Origin: Rhizopus arrhizus
Taxonomy: Eukaryota; Mucoromycota; Mucoromycetes; Mucorales; Rhizopodaceae
Direction of reading: 5' to 3'
DNA: 64,000 nt
Assembly (NCBI GenBank): GCA_024220505.1
Contig: JAKZZE010000023.1
Span: forward strand, 310,001-374,000
Made by a program: the position numbers and the translations under genes. This document shows positions 11,726-24,665 of this stretch, in pieces (position 1 is the stretch's first letter; every line of letters begins with the position of its first letter). The notes below the pieces were generated by a model. The model was given only the letters and a program-made list of their open reading frames with translations, was not told the origin of the DNA and did not search any database.

Positions 11726-13287
11726 CACATCATCTTCTGAATTCCTCTTTTGGTCATCATTATCCACATACTTTATTATGATTCCAAAGCTTCATCATCC
11801 CATAGCCATTCCTTGTTCTTTTTATTTGGAAATAAAGTATAAATGTTTAACTGGATCTATTAAATAAGGATTTTATTTTGTAAGGGGTTTCTCTGTCTGA
11901 TTTATCAAAGAGTACGATTTATTCAAAACTTGCGTCAAACTCACATATTCAATGGTTGTTGATGCACACGAATTATATCAATTTTATGTTGGTTATTTAT
12001 CTCTGCCAAGGGCACTAAATGATATTACAAGAACACAATGGAATAGCCAACTTTTACGCAACAACTCGTAAATTTGACCAGCTTGAAATCATTTATAAAA
12101 GCAATGAATACCACCTTTATTTATCCCCTTCTTTGTTCCTCTCATTCGATTGATCCCATTCAAGAAGCACTCAAGTGACACATTTTGATACAACCCATAC
12201 CACCAGGTACTCGCATAAATCATGATCAGCAATCTAGAAGGCTGTTTGCTTTAAAAACTTACAAGATTTCATTTTCCCTCAGGTTTATCAAGTGCTACAC
12301 TTGTAACTTTTCATTGATTTAGACTATTCTTGATTTATTTTTATCAATTTTTTCCAACACACAACCTCTCAACTCGGCTTACTCTTTTGACCAACTGGTG
12401 AGCTCGCTAAACCCTCGTCTTTTAGAATTGTCCGTTCAATTCTCTAGTTGCCTCACGCTTGGCTCTTCAGTCAATCCATGCTTTTTTTCAAGAGTAGCTA
12501 AAATAACAAGATTTGTCTCATCTTCCTTTCTTAAGTATTATATTTTGGAATATCAATCCGATAGCATATTCTCGTTTCATCCATACAACAACAACAACAA
12601 AAAAAAAAAAAAAGCTTGCCAATTTTTATTTAAATAGTAGCATAATGCTTTTAAAAGAGGCCATTCAATCAAATGGAGTATGTCGATTTATATATTTTTA
12701 TGATAAATCTTTTTGAAGGTAGAATAGTTAAAACTTGGTATTGACAGATAATATCAGACATACACAGACAAAGATAGCAGGCTTTGTGTCAAAACGACTG
12801 CATGATAATAAGCTTATACAGGGGACTTGAAACCATTTTAAATGGAAAGAGCCCCCCCCCCTGTTTCAACCTTGTTTACTAATATGATGTTCTCTAGACT
12901 TTTCTTTTAAAATAAAAAGCTACGAAAATTGCTCAACAAAGTGTTAAAAACAAGTGTCAACTCACAAACTGATATAAACAACATAACTTTTTTCTCTATT
13001 TTATATTAAAACCCTTTTAAAGATTTCATATAGACAGAGACCTTTCACAGGCTAGTGTGCATGTACGTGTTGAGAAAAATACTGGCTAATTTACGTAATT
13101 CAACCAAGCTCATCTTTACAGAATACATTTTCTTAATGACTAAATTATATTATAGTTTCAATTTCTTTCGACTTCAAATACATATAACTACAATACAGCT
13201 CATCTAAAGAACAGATGTTTAAACTTTTCAAAAAAAAAAAATCTTTTTTTAACAAAAAAACTATATATATTATTTGTAACTTTTTAT
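11726..13287. other. Intergenic region between convergent CBS and PMR1 genes
   Basis: No credible gene was found. The short open frames around 12398-12716 lack coding character and overlap an (AAC)n/A-rich tract at 12588-12614. A run of ten or more C lies at about 12852. The two flanking genes converge here. Confidence 0.5.
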
Positions 13288-16200
13288 CTATACAAGATCA
13301 GTGGCTCTATCGATTTCTTCTGACTGAATGATACGATAGTTTATACGAGATCCAGAGCGTATAATTCTTTTGGATCGAAGTAACTTTTTAAGTTCATCTA
13401 CCCAAAATACAGTGCTGGTCACCAGAATCACTTTGATCAATTCATGCAAAGTCAAAGATTCAGTTTGAAAAATAGATTGGAAGAAGGGAATATAAACAAC
13501 AGCCATCTGTGCCACAATAGATCCGCCTACAGCCATATTAAACATTTTGTTGGAAAAAAATCCAATGCTGAATATCGATTGCTTTTCTGAACGACAAGCA
13601 AGCGCATTAAACATGTCAAAGAAAACAAAAGTAGTAAAGGTCTATTACAAAAGGTATTATAAAAAGGGTGTCTTATCATATCAGGAGCTTACCATCGTTG
13701 CGTCCTTATTTGTAACAATACCGTCAGACATTTCAGACACGTACACAAACATGGTACCCATAGTAACAATAAGAGCAGCAGACAAGACACGAGTGATGAG
13801 CGGCTTTGTTAAAATGTTGGCATTTCGACTTCTTGGTGGTTTCTTCATAATTTCAGGATCGACAGGTTCAACACCTAAAGATTGAGCAGGGGGACCGTCC
13901 ATGATGATATCTAAATAAAATCAGTTAATTATTTGTCTCTTTTTTTTTTCTGTCGTTGATTCTTACTGATCCATAAAATCTGCATAGCATTCAATGGTGT
14001 TTTCAGGCCAAACATAGTAGAGATAGCGATAAGTGATAAAGCGGAAATACTGGTACTCAATTGGAATGTCAAAAAGTTTTGAATATTGTAAAAGATAGCC
14101 TTTCCTTCTTCAATAGCGTGTAAGATGGTTGAAAAGTCATCGTCAACCAAGATCATATCAGCAGCCTCTTTGGACACATCCGTTCCACTTTTACCCATCG
14201 AGATACCAATATCAGCCATCTTCAGTGCCGGTGCATCATTAACACCATCACCTGTCATAGCCACCACAGCACCTGTTTCTTGGAGAGCACGCACGATAGC
14301 CAACTTGTGTTTAGGCGTTGTACGAGCAAAGACAGAGACGGAGTGAATCACTTCTTGCAATTGACGTTCAGTCATATTTTCAATATCTTTTCCAGTCAAG
14401 CAGCTCTTGGCAGCGCTTGTTGGAATACCCAAACGACGCGCTATAGACATGGCTGTCGCTTCAGAATCACCTGTGATCATCACGACCTTGACACCACCTT
14501 GAACGAGCATCTGGATCGCTTCACTCACGCCTGGACGAGGGGGGTCATGGACAGCTAAAAAGCCAGTATAACATAAATCATTTTCACTTTCTCCAAAAGC
14601 GGTACTGAGCACACGAAGACCGTGAGAGCTCATGGCAGCCACATGTTGATCAACCGTTTGCTTCAAAGCAGCCGTCAAGGGTTGTTTGGTACCATCCGAT
14701 CTGTAATATGTCGAGCACTTATCCAAGATCACCTCAGTCGCACCTTTGACGTAAACATAGCTCTTGGCCTGTGCATTGTTCTTTTCGCGACAAGTGACAG
14801 ACATATATTTCACATCAGAATTAAAAGGTACTTCACCAAGACGTTCATAATTCTACATTATAAATCAGTCTTCAAATAACACATGTTGTTTCACGAATTG
14901 TATTTTTACCATGCGCTCATCAACCATCCCACCACGAATGACTACGTCCAACAAGGCCATCTCAGTGGGCTGTCCGTATATCTTACCACCTTCTCCAATC
15001 TGAGCATTATTACACAGATTACCTACCCACAAAAAAAGGGAAAATTTAATAAAACAAAAAAGGAAATTCAAATGAATCACTTACCGATTTTCAAAGTTTG
15101 TCGTAAAGCCTCAGTTATTTTTGTTGGCGTTTTGTATTCATAGTCAAAAGATGTTTGATCTTCGATTGTGAATACTTTTGTTACTGTCATTTGATTCACA
15201 GTTAAGGTTCCAGTCTTATCAGCACATACCACATTGACGGAACCAAGTGTCTCTACTGATGGTAATTGTTTAACAATGGCCTTTCGATTGGCCATACGAA
15301 GGACACCTAAGGCTAAGGTGACTGTGACAACAATGGGCAAACCTTCAGGGATAGCAGCCACGGCTAAACTGACACCTATAGTGAACATGTCTAGCCAGCT
15401 ACGTTGTTGAATAATACCAATCAAGACGATAATAGCAATGACACCAAAGGAAAACAAGGATAATTGTTTACCAAGGTCATTCATACTAATCTGTAACGGC
15501 GTCTTTCTGATTTCTACTTCTTGCATAAGCTCAAACACATGCCCGAATTCTGTATATTTGCCAGTAGCTACCACAATACCCTCACCATGTCCTAACCAAT
15601 AAAAAATAAAAGAGTCAACAAACCTAACAGGTAATGCCTATTGTCTGTGTTTACCTTGGCGTACAAGCGTACCCATAAAAGCAATATTTTCTCTTTCATT
15701 CAATGCCAATTCCGTAAAGTTGGGCGTTGCAATAGCTTCAGATATTTTTCTTCTAGGCTTATTTTCACCCGTTAAATTTGATTCGTCAATTTCTAACCCA
15801 ATACACTACAGAATTGTAAGCCTTCTTTTTTAAATGTCGAAGCCTTTTTGTGTTACTTTAGTTATTCTACAGTCTGCAGGGATTCTATCACCCACACCAA
15901 AATGTACAACATCTCCTGGGACTAGATCATTTGCCAACACATCTGCCATTTTTCCTTCTCTAAAAAAAATGAGTCGTAGGTATACTAGCTTAAAAGGTTC
16001 CTCTGTTGTGTATACCTTACTAAATGGCAGTGATGTGGGACTAGCTTATTTAAAGCTTCTAATGATTTTTCCGAACGATATTCTTGAACGAAAGCAACTG
16101 AAGCAATTGTAAGTAAAACACGCGTATTCCTTTATCCTTGTTTATATACCTGTTACTACAATAATAATAGCCTATATAAAAGGGGAAGAAAAATGCTTTT

Positions 16201-16530
16201 AGTTTATTTATCTTTTTCTGACATGGTCTTATTTACCATGGTAATGCTAATAGCATCATCAAATTGACCCATAAGAACCGATATACAAGCTGAGCCAAGC
16301 AATAGAAGAATAAGCGGATCCTTGAAGGAACCAAGGAACTTTGAAAACAAAGTCTCGTCATCATCTGCCTCAAGCTCATTAGTGCCATACAAAGCTCTCA
16401 AGCTTTGGATATCAGCTGGATGCAGCCCTTTGACAGGATCTGTATTGAGATCGTTTGCTACTTCTTCAATCGACTGACGAGCTGCTTTGGCCGATGGTGT
16501 TGTTGTTGTACCCACTGGCAAAGACGTCAT
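13288..16530 (-). CDS. PMR1: Golgi Ca2+/Mn2+ P-type ATPase, PMR1/SPCA type, ten exons
   Basis: The product pumps Ca2+ and Mn2+ into the Golgi. Exons inferred on the minus strand are 16530-16237, 16171-16150, 16097-16016, 15959-15857, 15805-15655, 15591-15085, 15022-14910, 14852-13967, 13910-13693 and 13641-13288. All phases close, giving about 909 residues, close to yeast Pmr1. Landmarks in order are [20 protein letters not shown] (first helix pair), [34 protein letters not shown] (ion-binding helix), CADKTGTLT with the phosphorylated Asp, VKGATEVIL (nucleotide domain), [10 protein letters not shown], and [21 protein letters not shown]-terminal helices include [13 protein letters not shown]. 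There is no N-terminal EF hand. The second exon is only 22 nt, a micro-exon inside a transmembrane helix. The assignment to SPCA rather than SERCA rests on the [14 protein letters not shown] and GQFDDAISI segments. Confidence 0.95.
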
Positions 16531-18540
16531 AGATAACGTTTAAAAGAAAAATGAGGAAAGGGGAAAGAGTTTAATTTTTTAAATAAAGGAGCGGACTTGA
16601 TTGTTCAATTAATGAAGGTTTCACTCTTGATCGACATATTTCTTAATTTGATCACTAAAAAAGAAATCCCTCTTTGTCTGCTTATTTATCGTGAAAATCA
16701 TTGCTATTATCAAAAGCTGATATAAAAGAATTAATTTGTTAAAGCATTGATAAATTTTATTTTGATCAATATTTATTACTGAAATGGCCCTTTTTTTTGT
16801 AAAGTATATGATTTATGGTGATTCACAACAATTACTTTCATGTTACTTGTCCAAGTTAACAAAGTTTGCTTTTCTTATTGGCTTATGACGATGTAGGATA
16901 GTACTGACTTTGGCTTCTTTTTATTCTATCATATTTATTGAACTTGTAATTTTCACAATCAGACTCACCATCACTTTCATCGCTGCTGGTACTTGTGTCA
17001 TCAACTATTGCCACACCCATAAAGAAAGGAACTATTAATACATACTATTGATTGACATTCGAAGGATGTCAATGAGTATGTATAGTCATTGTTTGGCAAG
17101 AGTTACAATCCGCTCATGTGTTGACTGTATTGAAATTTAATTAATCTATTCATACATTCATTCAATGATTGTACAAAAAAATCAAACGTTCAGCGTTATC
17201 CTTCATTGCCAAATTTAGCATAAATAACGTCATTATAGATATGTTAAATCATCTTGAATCTATGAGCATTGTACAGAACTAAGCCTTTGCTGGTGGAGTA
17301 ATTAAGTCATGTTGAATCAGACGTGTAGAGTGCACTTGATTGTTCCACCGCATTTTCTTTTTTCACGTGTGCTTTGATTGTGATATATGCATCGACAATA
17401 AATATACTTAGCAGTAATAATTAAATGAGACAGAAAAAAAAAATCTTATCTGCAAAAAGACAAAATTGCCATTACATGAAGGCTGTGACATTGTAAATTA
17501 GTAGCGTATAATAATTAGATGTAGTATAAAAGCATGTTATAAGTAGACATAATAAATTATACTATAAGCTATATATCTTCAACGCCAACGTGGCTGGTGT
17601 AGATATTACTATGTATCTTTATCATCAATGTCTGAGCACTACAATTGATCTAGTTCTTACACAGCATATTCTTTTAAGAAAAATGTAGTGTTCTTTATAA
17701 GAGCTTATTATTGTCTACGCAAATACCTGCAACTTGTTTATCATGCCGTTCATTATAAATGATTTGCGTAAATTTATTACATCGTCCACAATAGCTTTTC
17801 TTACAAGATGCTTTTTATTTTTAAATCATTTCATATATTCTTGAACATATTCTTTTTATTGTAAATAGAGATTATAAAAATAAAATTGAAGTTAAGTCAG
17901 AAGTGAAGTGAAATCTAAAATGGAGGGATAAAGGGATATTTATATGATTATAATTTTTTGTGTTTTTCTATTTTTGAACTTTCTTTGTCTATCTTCAGGG
18001 AATGTGGTCCTTTCTACGACTGAGTCCCTCCTAAGACTTTTTTTTTATATGGAGCTAGAGCCCTGTTTATTAGAATGACAATCAGGTTCAAGTCACAACG
18101 TATTTCTCGTAAGAATAAAAAGACTATAAAATTCAATGAGACTTAAAAAGTTATATTTTTATTTAATATCATTGTATTTAGTATTTATATCCTTTTTACG
18201 AATATTCAATTAAATCCTTTTCAAGATGCTTGAATTAATTATAGCTGCAGATCTAGTATGAATCAATTTTGATATGAAGACCTGTTCTTGGCTATGCAAG
18301 TGAACTGTTTATAATTATTTCTTAAATAAATTTACTTTTCATTTATGTGTCATTACATCAGAAGCTATATTAAAACAACTTGTATTGAGTTAGAGGAGTG
18401 GAACTAGATATGACGGGAATAATAGAGAAAAGACATTATTAAATCTTTGTAAAGCAATCACTACTCTGATTTCTTATAAATTGAATATGAATTATGTTCA
18501 AAGTATGTTGGGATACGACACACAATATTTGTTTTTTTGG
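16531..18540. other. AT-rich intergenic region, no gene seen
   Basis: No coding frame is supported. The sequence is AT-rich with several short hairpins, for example around 17040-17090, where ATTGACATTCG and a nearby GATGTCAAT form an inverted pair. No repeat shared with the rest of the window was noticed. Confidence 0.5.
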
Positions 18541-18549
18541 GGACTTCTT

Positions 18550-18800
18550 GTGGTTATATTATATTTGAGGTAGGATGAGTTGCTGGTGTATTATGGGGTA
18601 GTGGATAGTATGAGGCGATGAAAACCGGCTCAGTTCTATATACCAGTGTGGAAGAGCTGTGTGGGAACAATAACTTTTAATCAAATATTCTCGATGCGAC
18701 TGCAGAATCAGCTTTCGACTATCGCAAAGAAAGGCAGACGTTTGAATAGGGATTCGATGTAAACCCAGTGAGAGCGCCAAATCGCAAGTAAGGTATATCC
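18550..18800 (-). pseudogene. Relic resembling a fungal-specific transcription factor domain
   Basis: On the minus strand a frame encodes LALSLGLHRIP, which is close to the A-x-R-M-A-x-x-L-G-L-H-R core of the middle-homology domain of fungal Zn2Cys6 transcription factors. Residues after it (DSRKLILQSHREYL) keep little similarity, no start is present, and the frame ends at 18559. If the resemblance is real, this is a decayed fragment. It is immediately followed by LTR-like sequence. Confidence 0.3.
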
Positions 18801-18841
18801 AACGATTTCAGCAGGAGAGATATCAAGGAATGAGAGATAGA

Positions 18842-19910
18842 TGTTATGTTATGATAAGGTAATTATCAAAATAGCAATAAAACCAAAGAATACTTTTTGT
18901 GACTGAACTTTAAGACAATCTTCATTGTTAAAAAGAAATCATTACAAAGTCTACTATTTATATTCTTCTATCAGTTGGCGGGTAAATGAGTGGTTATGAG
19001 CGTAGATCCAATAATTGACATGTTTGATTGAGGAATGATCACTGAATCGATTATGAAGATTTTTATTTGTTTAAGAAAGGAGATTTTAGATAAAAGATGG
19101 TATAACAAAGATAAAGAAATACTGTTAGAACTTGGTATCTCTTTATTAAGTTAAGATAGCTATTCTTCAGATTCTACGTGTAAAAAGTGAGAGTATTTAT
19201 AGACATGATGCGAATAAAAAACTAGGACAGAATAGATGATTACTATTTCTAGTTATTAGTTTATCCTGTTCCTAACTTGTATTGTCAATTATGCTACTGG
19301 GATAGTTTCACATAACTCTGGATATAGGACTATTTAAGGAGACGATACGGATGAATATAAAGACCTTTAGTTCCGTGATTGGACATCATTTTTGTAGAAC
19401 AGTAACTGACTGTAGCTGACATTGATAAATATAAGTTTATTTGAATAAGATCATACAATCAATTCCAATTAAACATATTCTAAAAGAATATGTTTTGTAT
19501 TAATGAGAGTTTCTTGGTAAGAAGAAGTATCAACTAAAATAACAAGATCCAATCCAATATCAGGAATATTACTAATCTTTCACATAATTAAAATAACGTT
19601 ATTCAAATCAGTGAGGAATTCCCAGAATAAAAGATAACCTATGGCAGACATACAAAAGAGCAAATGAAAAGTTGTCATAATCATAATTATAGATGACACT
19701 TGCTAAAGTACCTGAATATTAGAAGAATGCTGACAATAGAAGATATCAAGCCACTCACTCAATAAGATATAAATACCTGCCTTCAATTAGAATAATTTTT
19801 ACTTTAAACTGAAATAAAGATCAGTCTCAAAAAGTATCCAAACTGTTTCTTGATCTTTGTTTTTACCTCTTTTTTTTATTACCTTAACCATTATACAACA
19901 AATATATGTA
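18842..19910. repeat. Nested LTR fragments
   Basis: Positions 18842-19070 match, in inverse orientation, the solo LTR at 29067-29644 (shared words include ATTCTTCTATCAGTTGGCGG). Positions 19100-19380 match directly the solo LTR at 40433-41084 (GTTAGAACTTGGTATCTC; GATTACTATTTCTA). Positions 19745-19907 match, inverted, the LTR start at 24556-24660 (ACTTTTTGAGACTGATCTTT). At least three LTR families are therefore broken into each other here, none complete. Confidence 0.6.
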
Positions 19911-20234
19911 CTATGCGGATGGCGAAATGTCCTAAGCATTATACAGATGACTAAATGCTACATGTCATTATGCAGATCTTTACATAATTTAATATAAGCA
20001 CTTACTCCTCATTCACCAGACTATTTGGTAAATATACATACATATTAGTTAGTTTGCATTTCCATATATTCACACCGTTAATCGTTAGTAATTCTTGATT
20101 GCTATATAATGACTATGGAGCACAACAATATGCAGTGAAAGATCAGGATAAAAGCCAGTTCAAATTTTCCGTTTTGTTAATTACACGCTTTCTTTCGCGT
20201 TTTTTTCTTTTTTATACACCATACCCTTACCGCT

Positions 20235-21170
20235 ATGACGAACATAACCAGGAATCAAGCAATTTGCATGTTTTATGGAAAGAAATACACTGAAGAAAAC
20301 GTTGCCAGTCTGTCCAAGAAACTTGATGAAATAGATGTTGCTATTTGCTATTTAGAAGATCCTACTGAGTCTTTTTTAGTTTGGAAAACAAAACTTAACC
20401 AAAATCCTTTTCTATATCGTACGTATGCCGACGAAACCTCAAAATCCGTAACAATGAATGGAACATCGGTCGATCAAATATCGCTCAGTAAGTGTAGGCA
20501 CAAAATACAATATCTGATAATATTTACAATTTATTCAAGCAACTCCAGCACAGGTCGTTCAGTTCCTCGTTTATAAAATGTTGTTCGCACAAAAAATTGG
20601 ACTTTTTAAAAGCACCTACAAAAAGGAGACAGAATAGCGATGGCGATAGGTTGACCATAAGATATTTATTTGTATTGAAGGATCAGTATATCGGTAAGGA
20701 CCATTAAAGGCGCCTTATTAATTAATGTTTATTGATGTTACTTGTAAATTATTTTTTTTTAATTCGTAGGTCCCGCAGCGAAGGCGATTATACAATATTT
20801 ACCAGTGTATCAAAAATATATTCACAAATTGAAGGATGAGCGGTACACAATCGTCGGATATGCGCGGAAATCTCCAACTACGGACGATAACAAGAATCGA
20901 ATCGCACTTCTGGAAGCAATGTGTAGTAAATTGAAGGAAAGATCAATGGTGGATCACATATTTGCGTCAGTGTGCAGTAAAACAAGCGATCCATTTAATG
21001 AAAGGGACATAAAAAAAGATAGCGAATCATTGGCCAAGTTGAGTGTAATTGGGCGATACACAAGGTGAATAGAAACACCAAATGCTTTATTTCATCTAGA
21101 TTTGTGATTGTTAATAATTCTTAGACATGCTGCAATTCATTGTAAACAAGCCAAAGGTTTGTCTCGTAGC
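20235..21170 (+). pseudogene. Serine-recombinase-like multicopy family, copy 1 (interrupted)
   Basis: I recognise no named family. Exons appear to be 20235-20487, then 20540 to about 20698, a third from about 20769 (after TTCGTAG) to near 21064, and a last one from about 21125 that is cut at 21170 by an LTR. The N-terminal part (AICMFYGKKYTEENVASL) is of unknown type. The middle includes DGDRLTIRYLFVLKDQYIG. The C-terminal part has TIVGYARKSPTTDDNKNR, LLEAMCSKLKERS, a FASVCSKTSDPFNERD stretch and PKVCLVA. The Y-A-R-K-S element, the following Arg/Leu helix and the later hydrophobic strand recall the start of the resolvase catalytic domain (Y-A-R-V-S). Compared with copy 2, about 130 nt are missing in exon 2, breaking the frame. 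It is therefore a pseudogene; function is inferred weakly. Confidence 0.45.
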
Positions 21171-24100
21171 TGTTAAGGATACATAAGATTATAGTTACTT
21201 TATTTTAATAAAAGGAATCAGATATGATCCTAAATAATATGTTGACATAACTTGGAATCATTTATAACATTATTCCCAAAACAGATCAATAAAATACTTT
21301 AATTAGATTTTTATATTAAGCTGTCATGTTTTGACATGTCAATAAGATACAGTCTTGTCATTCTTGACTAAATCTTTACAAATGAATTTGAATAAGAATA
21401 GATCCTGATAATTATCACTGCCCTAAACAGCCAAGTTTCACTTTCATCTCAACAGTTGATTATTAACATCAGTTTATAAAATCTTTCTTATACATGTCAA
21501 ATCATATCGGTCGTAACTATTTTTGTCATCTAATCTCAAGTCTTGCTCAACTAATATAAATAGCCTTGAAATCTTTCTTTAATAAAAGTATTCGACTTTA
21601 GAACTATTGTTCGGTCTCGTTAATTCTTCTTTGTCCTACTTTTAATACTTAAAACACTTCATTTTTTTTAATGAATTTTGAACTCTTATTTAAAATTGCA
21701 AAATATGGCTGACAACGATCAATCCACTCAAGTTCCTTCCCTTAATGAAAAAGGTAACATTGATAAACAAGAAGAGACGTCAAAAGTCAGTGAAGACATA
21801 GAAATGGCTATTGTTGAAGAGGCTGCTTTTACGACTTCAAACCGTTTTGAATTAAAAGAAGATCCCTCTATTGATGCTGTTATGGGTCTAAGAGTTACGT
21901 TGACCGATCTTAGACAACAGATCGCTCGTGCTGTGGTGACTGGAGCTCCTTAAGAAGAGCTAACCAAGCTACAAGAACAAGCAGTTAATATAAAGAACTA
22001 CATCCAGTTTTTAGATGATACTCAAGCTTTCTGTATTATTCCTCCTACACCGGTAGGTAATGCTGCTTTCAGTTCTGGCCTCTCAAGTACTGCTTTTAAC
22101 CCTCGGTCGGCTCATATTATCCCACCCGATCTTCCTATCTGGCAATGGAGGGGTAATATCTGGAGAAAAGATACCGATGTACACGACTCTGTAGAAGACT
22201 TCTCTTTAATCATCGAGTCAAATGGTCTGTCTATCGATTCTAGTTGGTCTCGCCTGGTCCCAATCAAGATGAACCGAGATCAGCGGTCATGGTTTAATGA
22301 GGTTCTAAAAGGGCGTAATTTGATTTGGTCTGAAGTGAGAAAGATCATTGTCAAGACCTATGCCGCCCAAAACGTAGCTCAAGAATTAGAGTACATGGAC
22401 GAGCTCTTATCACTGAAAATGCTTTCAACCGAGTCGATCGAAGCCTTTACAGATCAATTTCAACGCATTCGAAGGGCTGCTAAATGGGATGATGACATCA
22501 GGACTGCTTCCATTTACAAGCGTGCTTTACCAGGCTTTTTACGTCAGGAGGTCTCTCGTCCCTTGTTAAAGCTTGGTCGAGATCAACAAGACTCTGTGGC
22601 AAAAGTTGCTGCCAAAGCACGAATGGTCCTGTCATCAAACCTTTGTTCAGAAAGTGGCTCATCTAATCGTCAAGATTCTGGATTAAAAACTTCATCCTCG
22701 CCTCTCTTTTCAAAAGGAACAACTTGGAAATATCAAATAACCAACTTGCAAATGTTAAAAGAGTCTCTATGGGTAGTATGAAGAACAAGTTCCGCTGCAC
22801 CATCCATGGTATTGCCAATCATCCCACTGAAAGGTGCAATAAGTACAAGGACTTGCTGAAGCAAAACTCTTCCTCGGTTATCTCTCTTCCTGCTACATCC
22901 AATCGATCTTTATCATTTGTCTCTGCTGCCAAGGATTGTTATCGCTGTTTGGGTAATGTTCCATGGTCCAAAGAACATGCTGCTCACTGTCCTCAGGACA
23001 AGCCCTATCACGGTCCAACTAAGGCCATCCGTTCTGTTCGCTTGGATACTTCAAGATCCAATGGTAGCAAGCCCAACCTCATCATCACTCCTCAAGCTAG
23101 ACCACAACAGGCATCTTCCAAGGTGTCTAGTGATGATAGCAACTTGATGGACGTAGATGACTATGGTTACCCAGTGAACTATGATTGTAAGAAATTAACA
23201 AAACATAATGAAGTATTTAAAAGTACTAACCATTCTTTAATTGTATCTATCGCTATAGAAAATGTGAACACTATGGCCCTGGTTGATAGTAGTTCCTCTT
23301 TTAGCTCGATAGACACAAATTTTGTTAATAAATATAATATTGCAGTTGATAGAAATGTGTCTGGTTCCGTTATTCTTGCTACAAGTGATAATGTTAGTAA
23401 ACGTTTCGGTACAACCAAATTTCCATTAAGTGTTATTTACGGTGATAATGATAAAAATCTTATTCATACATCCCATTCTTTTGAAGTCCTTCCTCTTTTC
23501 TTGGATACTGAAGTTGTAATAGGATTAGATCTGATGCACAAGTTGAACATTCTTGTTACCAACTTAGCTATTAGACATCCTAATCTTGCACCAGTTATTG
23601 ACAAAGAGATTACGGATGATACAGCTGAACCTAACAAAGCTCCTTTCGGTACACCTGAGCAACAAGCTCATTTCCATAATGCTGTTAAACCATTTGTTGA
23701 TCAAAATGCCTTAATACCAAAGAATTCATTTTGTACTGTACCAGAGTCAGTTATACGTTTAGATACTGTTAAAGGAAAAACTGCTTACCGTGCACCATAT
23801 CGTACTCCTTTTAAATTACTACCAATCATGCGTGAATGTATTGACACTTGGTTAAAGGATGAAGTTATTGAACGTGCATCACCTAATTCAGATTGGAATT
23901 CTCCTTTAACATTGGCACCTAAGAAAGACTTGCTTGGTAATCTCACAGGACATCGACCCTGTCTCGATCCTCGCTTGTTAAATTCTATTCTTGTGTCAAA
24001 TGATAGACATCCTATTCCAAAGATTCAAGAGATTTTCGATCGATTACAAGGATCAACTATTTTTACCACTCTTGATCTTCGACAAGCATTTCATCGATTC

Positions 24101-24555
24101 CAAATCTATGAGCCTGATCGTATTAAGACCACATTCACTTTTGAAGGTCAACAATACCAATTTAGAGGTTGTCCATTTGGTTTGAAACATATTGCTTCCC
24201 GTTATCAACGAGTGATTAATATAGTGTTACGTGATTTACCTTATGCACAGGCTTTTGTTGATGATATCATCATATTTTCCAAGTCTTATGAGGAATACAT
24301 CACACATGTGCAAAACATAATTCAGAGATTAACTAAAGTGAATTTGATCCTTAACCCAGACAAGTGTCATTTTGCGCAGTCTACTGTTTACTTGCTTGGT
24401 TTCTGTGTTGATGCCAAAGAGTCTCGACTCGATCCTCGTAAAGTTACAAACGCTTTGACTTGGCCAAGACCTTCATCTGGAAAAGAGATTCAACGCTTTT
24501 TAGGACTGGTAAATTATTTTGGAAAATACTTGCCAAATATTTCTGAAGTCACTGC
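21171..24555 (+). mobile_element. Degenerate Ty3/gypsy retrotransposon, truncated after RT
   Basis: It starts with an LTR beginning TGTTAAGGATACATAAG at 21171, whose first 145 nt are the reverse complement of the end of the solo LTR at 40433-41084. The LTR right border is not certain (about 21640-21660). Gag and pol remnants follow. The element stops at 24555, where another LTR (TGTTATATAATGG) begins; RNase H, integrase and its own 3' LTR are missing. The insertion interrupts the recombinase-like copy 1. Confidence 0.75.
21678..22781 (+). pseudogene. Gag of the degenerate Ty3/gypsy element
   Basis: The frame starting at 21678 or 21702 is broken by an in-frame TAA at 21951-21953, after VVTGAP, then stays open to 22781. 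Typical gag features are a coiled acidic N-terminus, a capsid-like segment (RDQRSWFNEVLKGRNLIWSE; YMDELLSLKMLSTESIEAFT; FQRIRRAAKWDDD) and YKRALPGFLRQEV. The last 50 codons overlap the next frame, so a frameshift lies near 22715-22725. Confidence 0.75.
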
Positions 24556-24565
24556 TGTTATATAA
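22724..24565 (+). pseudogene. Nucleocapsid, protease and reverse transcriptase of the Ty3/gypsy element
   Basis: The frame opens with zinc-finger-like segments (RCTIHGIANHPTERC; CYRCLGNVPWSKEHAAHC). A protease region follows with ALVDSSSSFSSID, where the usual D-[ST]-G is D-S-S. The reverse transcriptase has RPCLDPRLLNS, TTLDLRQAFHRFQI, FRGCPFGLKHIASRYQ and the active-site FVDDIIIFS, and ends in the LGLVNYFGKYLPN tether. The frame stops as soon as the following LTR begins, so RNase H and integrase are absent. The altered protease motif and the truncation mean the copy is dead. Confidence 0.85.
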
Positions 24566-24663
24566 TGGTAATAATGATTTAAGAAAAGGTAGAAACAAAA
24601 ATAAAAAACAGTTTGAGTACTTTTTGAGACTGATCTTTATTTCTAATTGAAGGTAGGTATTTA
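24556..24663 (+). repeat. LTR start fragment
   Basis: It begins TGTTATATAATGGTAATAATG and contains ACTTTTTGAGACTGATCTTT. The same segment lies inverted at about 19745-19907 and in diverged form at 18842 and 29067-29644. It is cut by the Tc1-like element starting at 24666. Confidence 0.6.
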
Positions 24664-24665
24664 TA

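Noticed and set aside
12398..12716. Possible small gene with start at 12398
   Set aside because: Non-ATG start, ends in a homopolymer, no recognisable domain.
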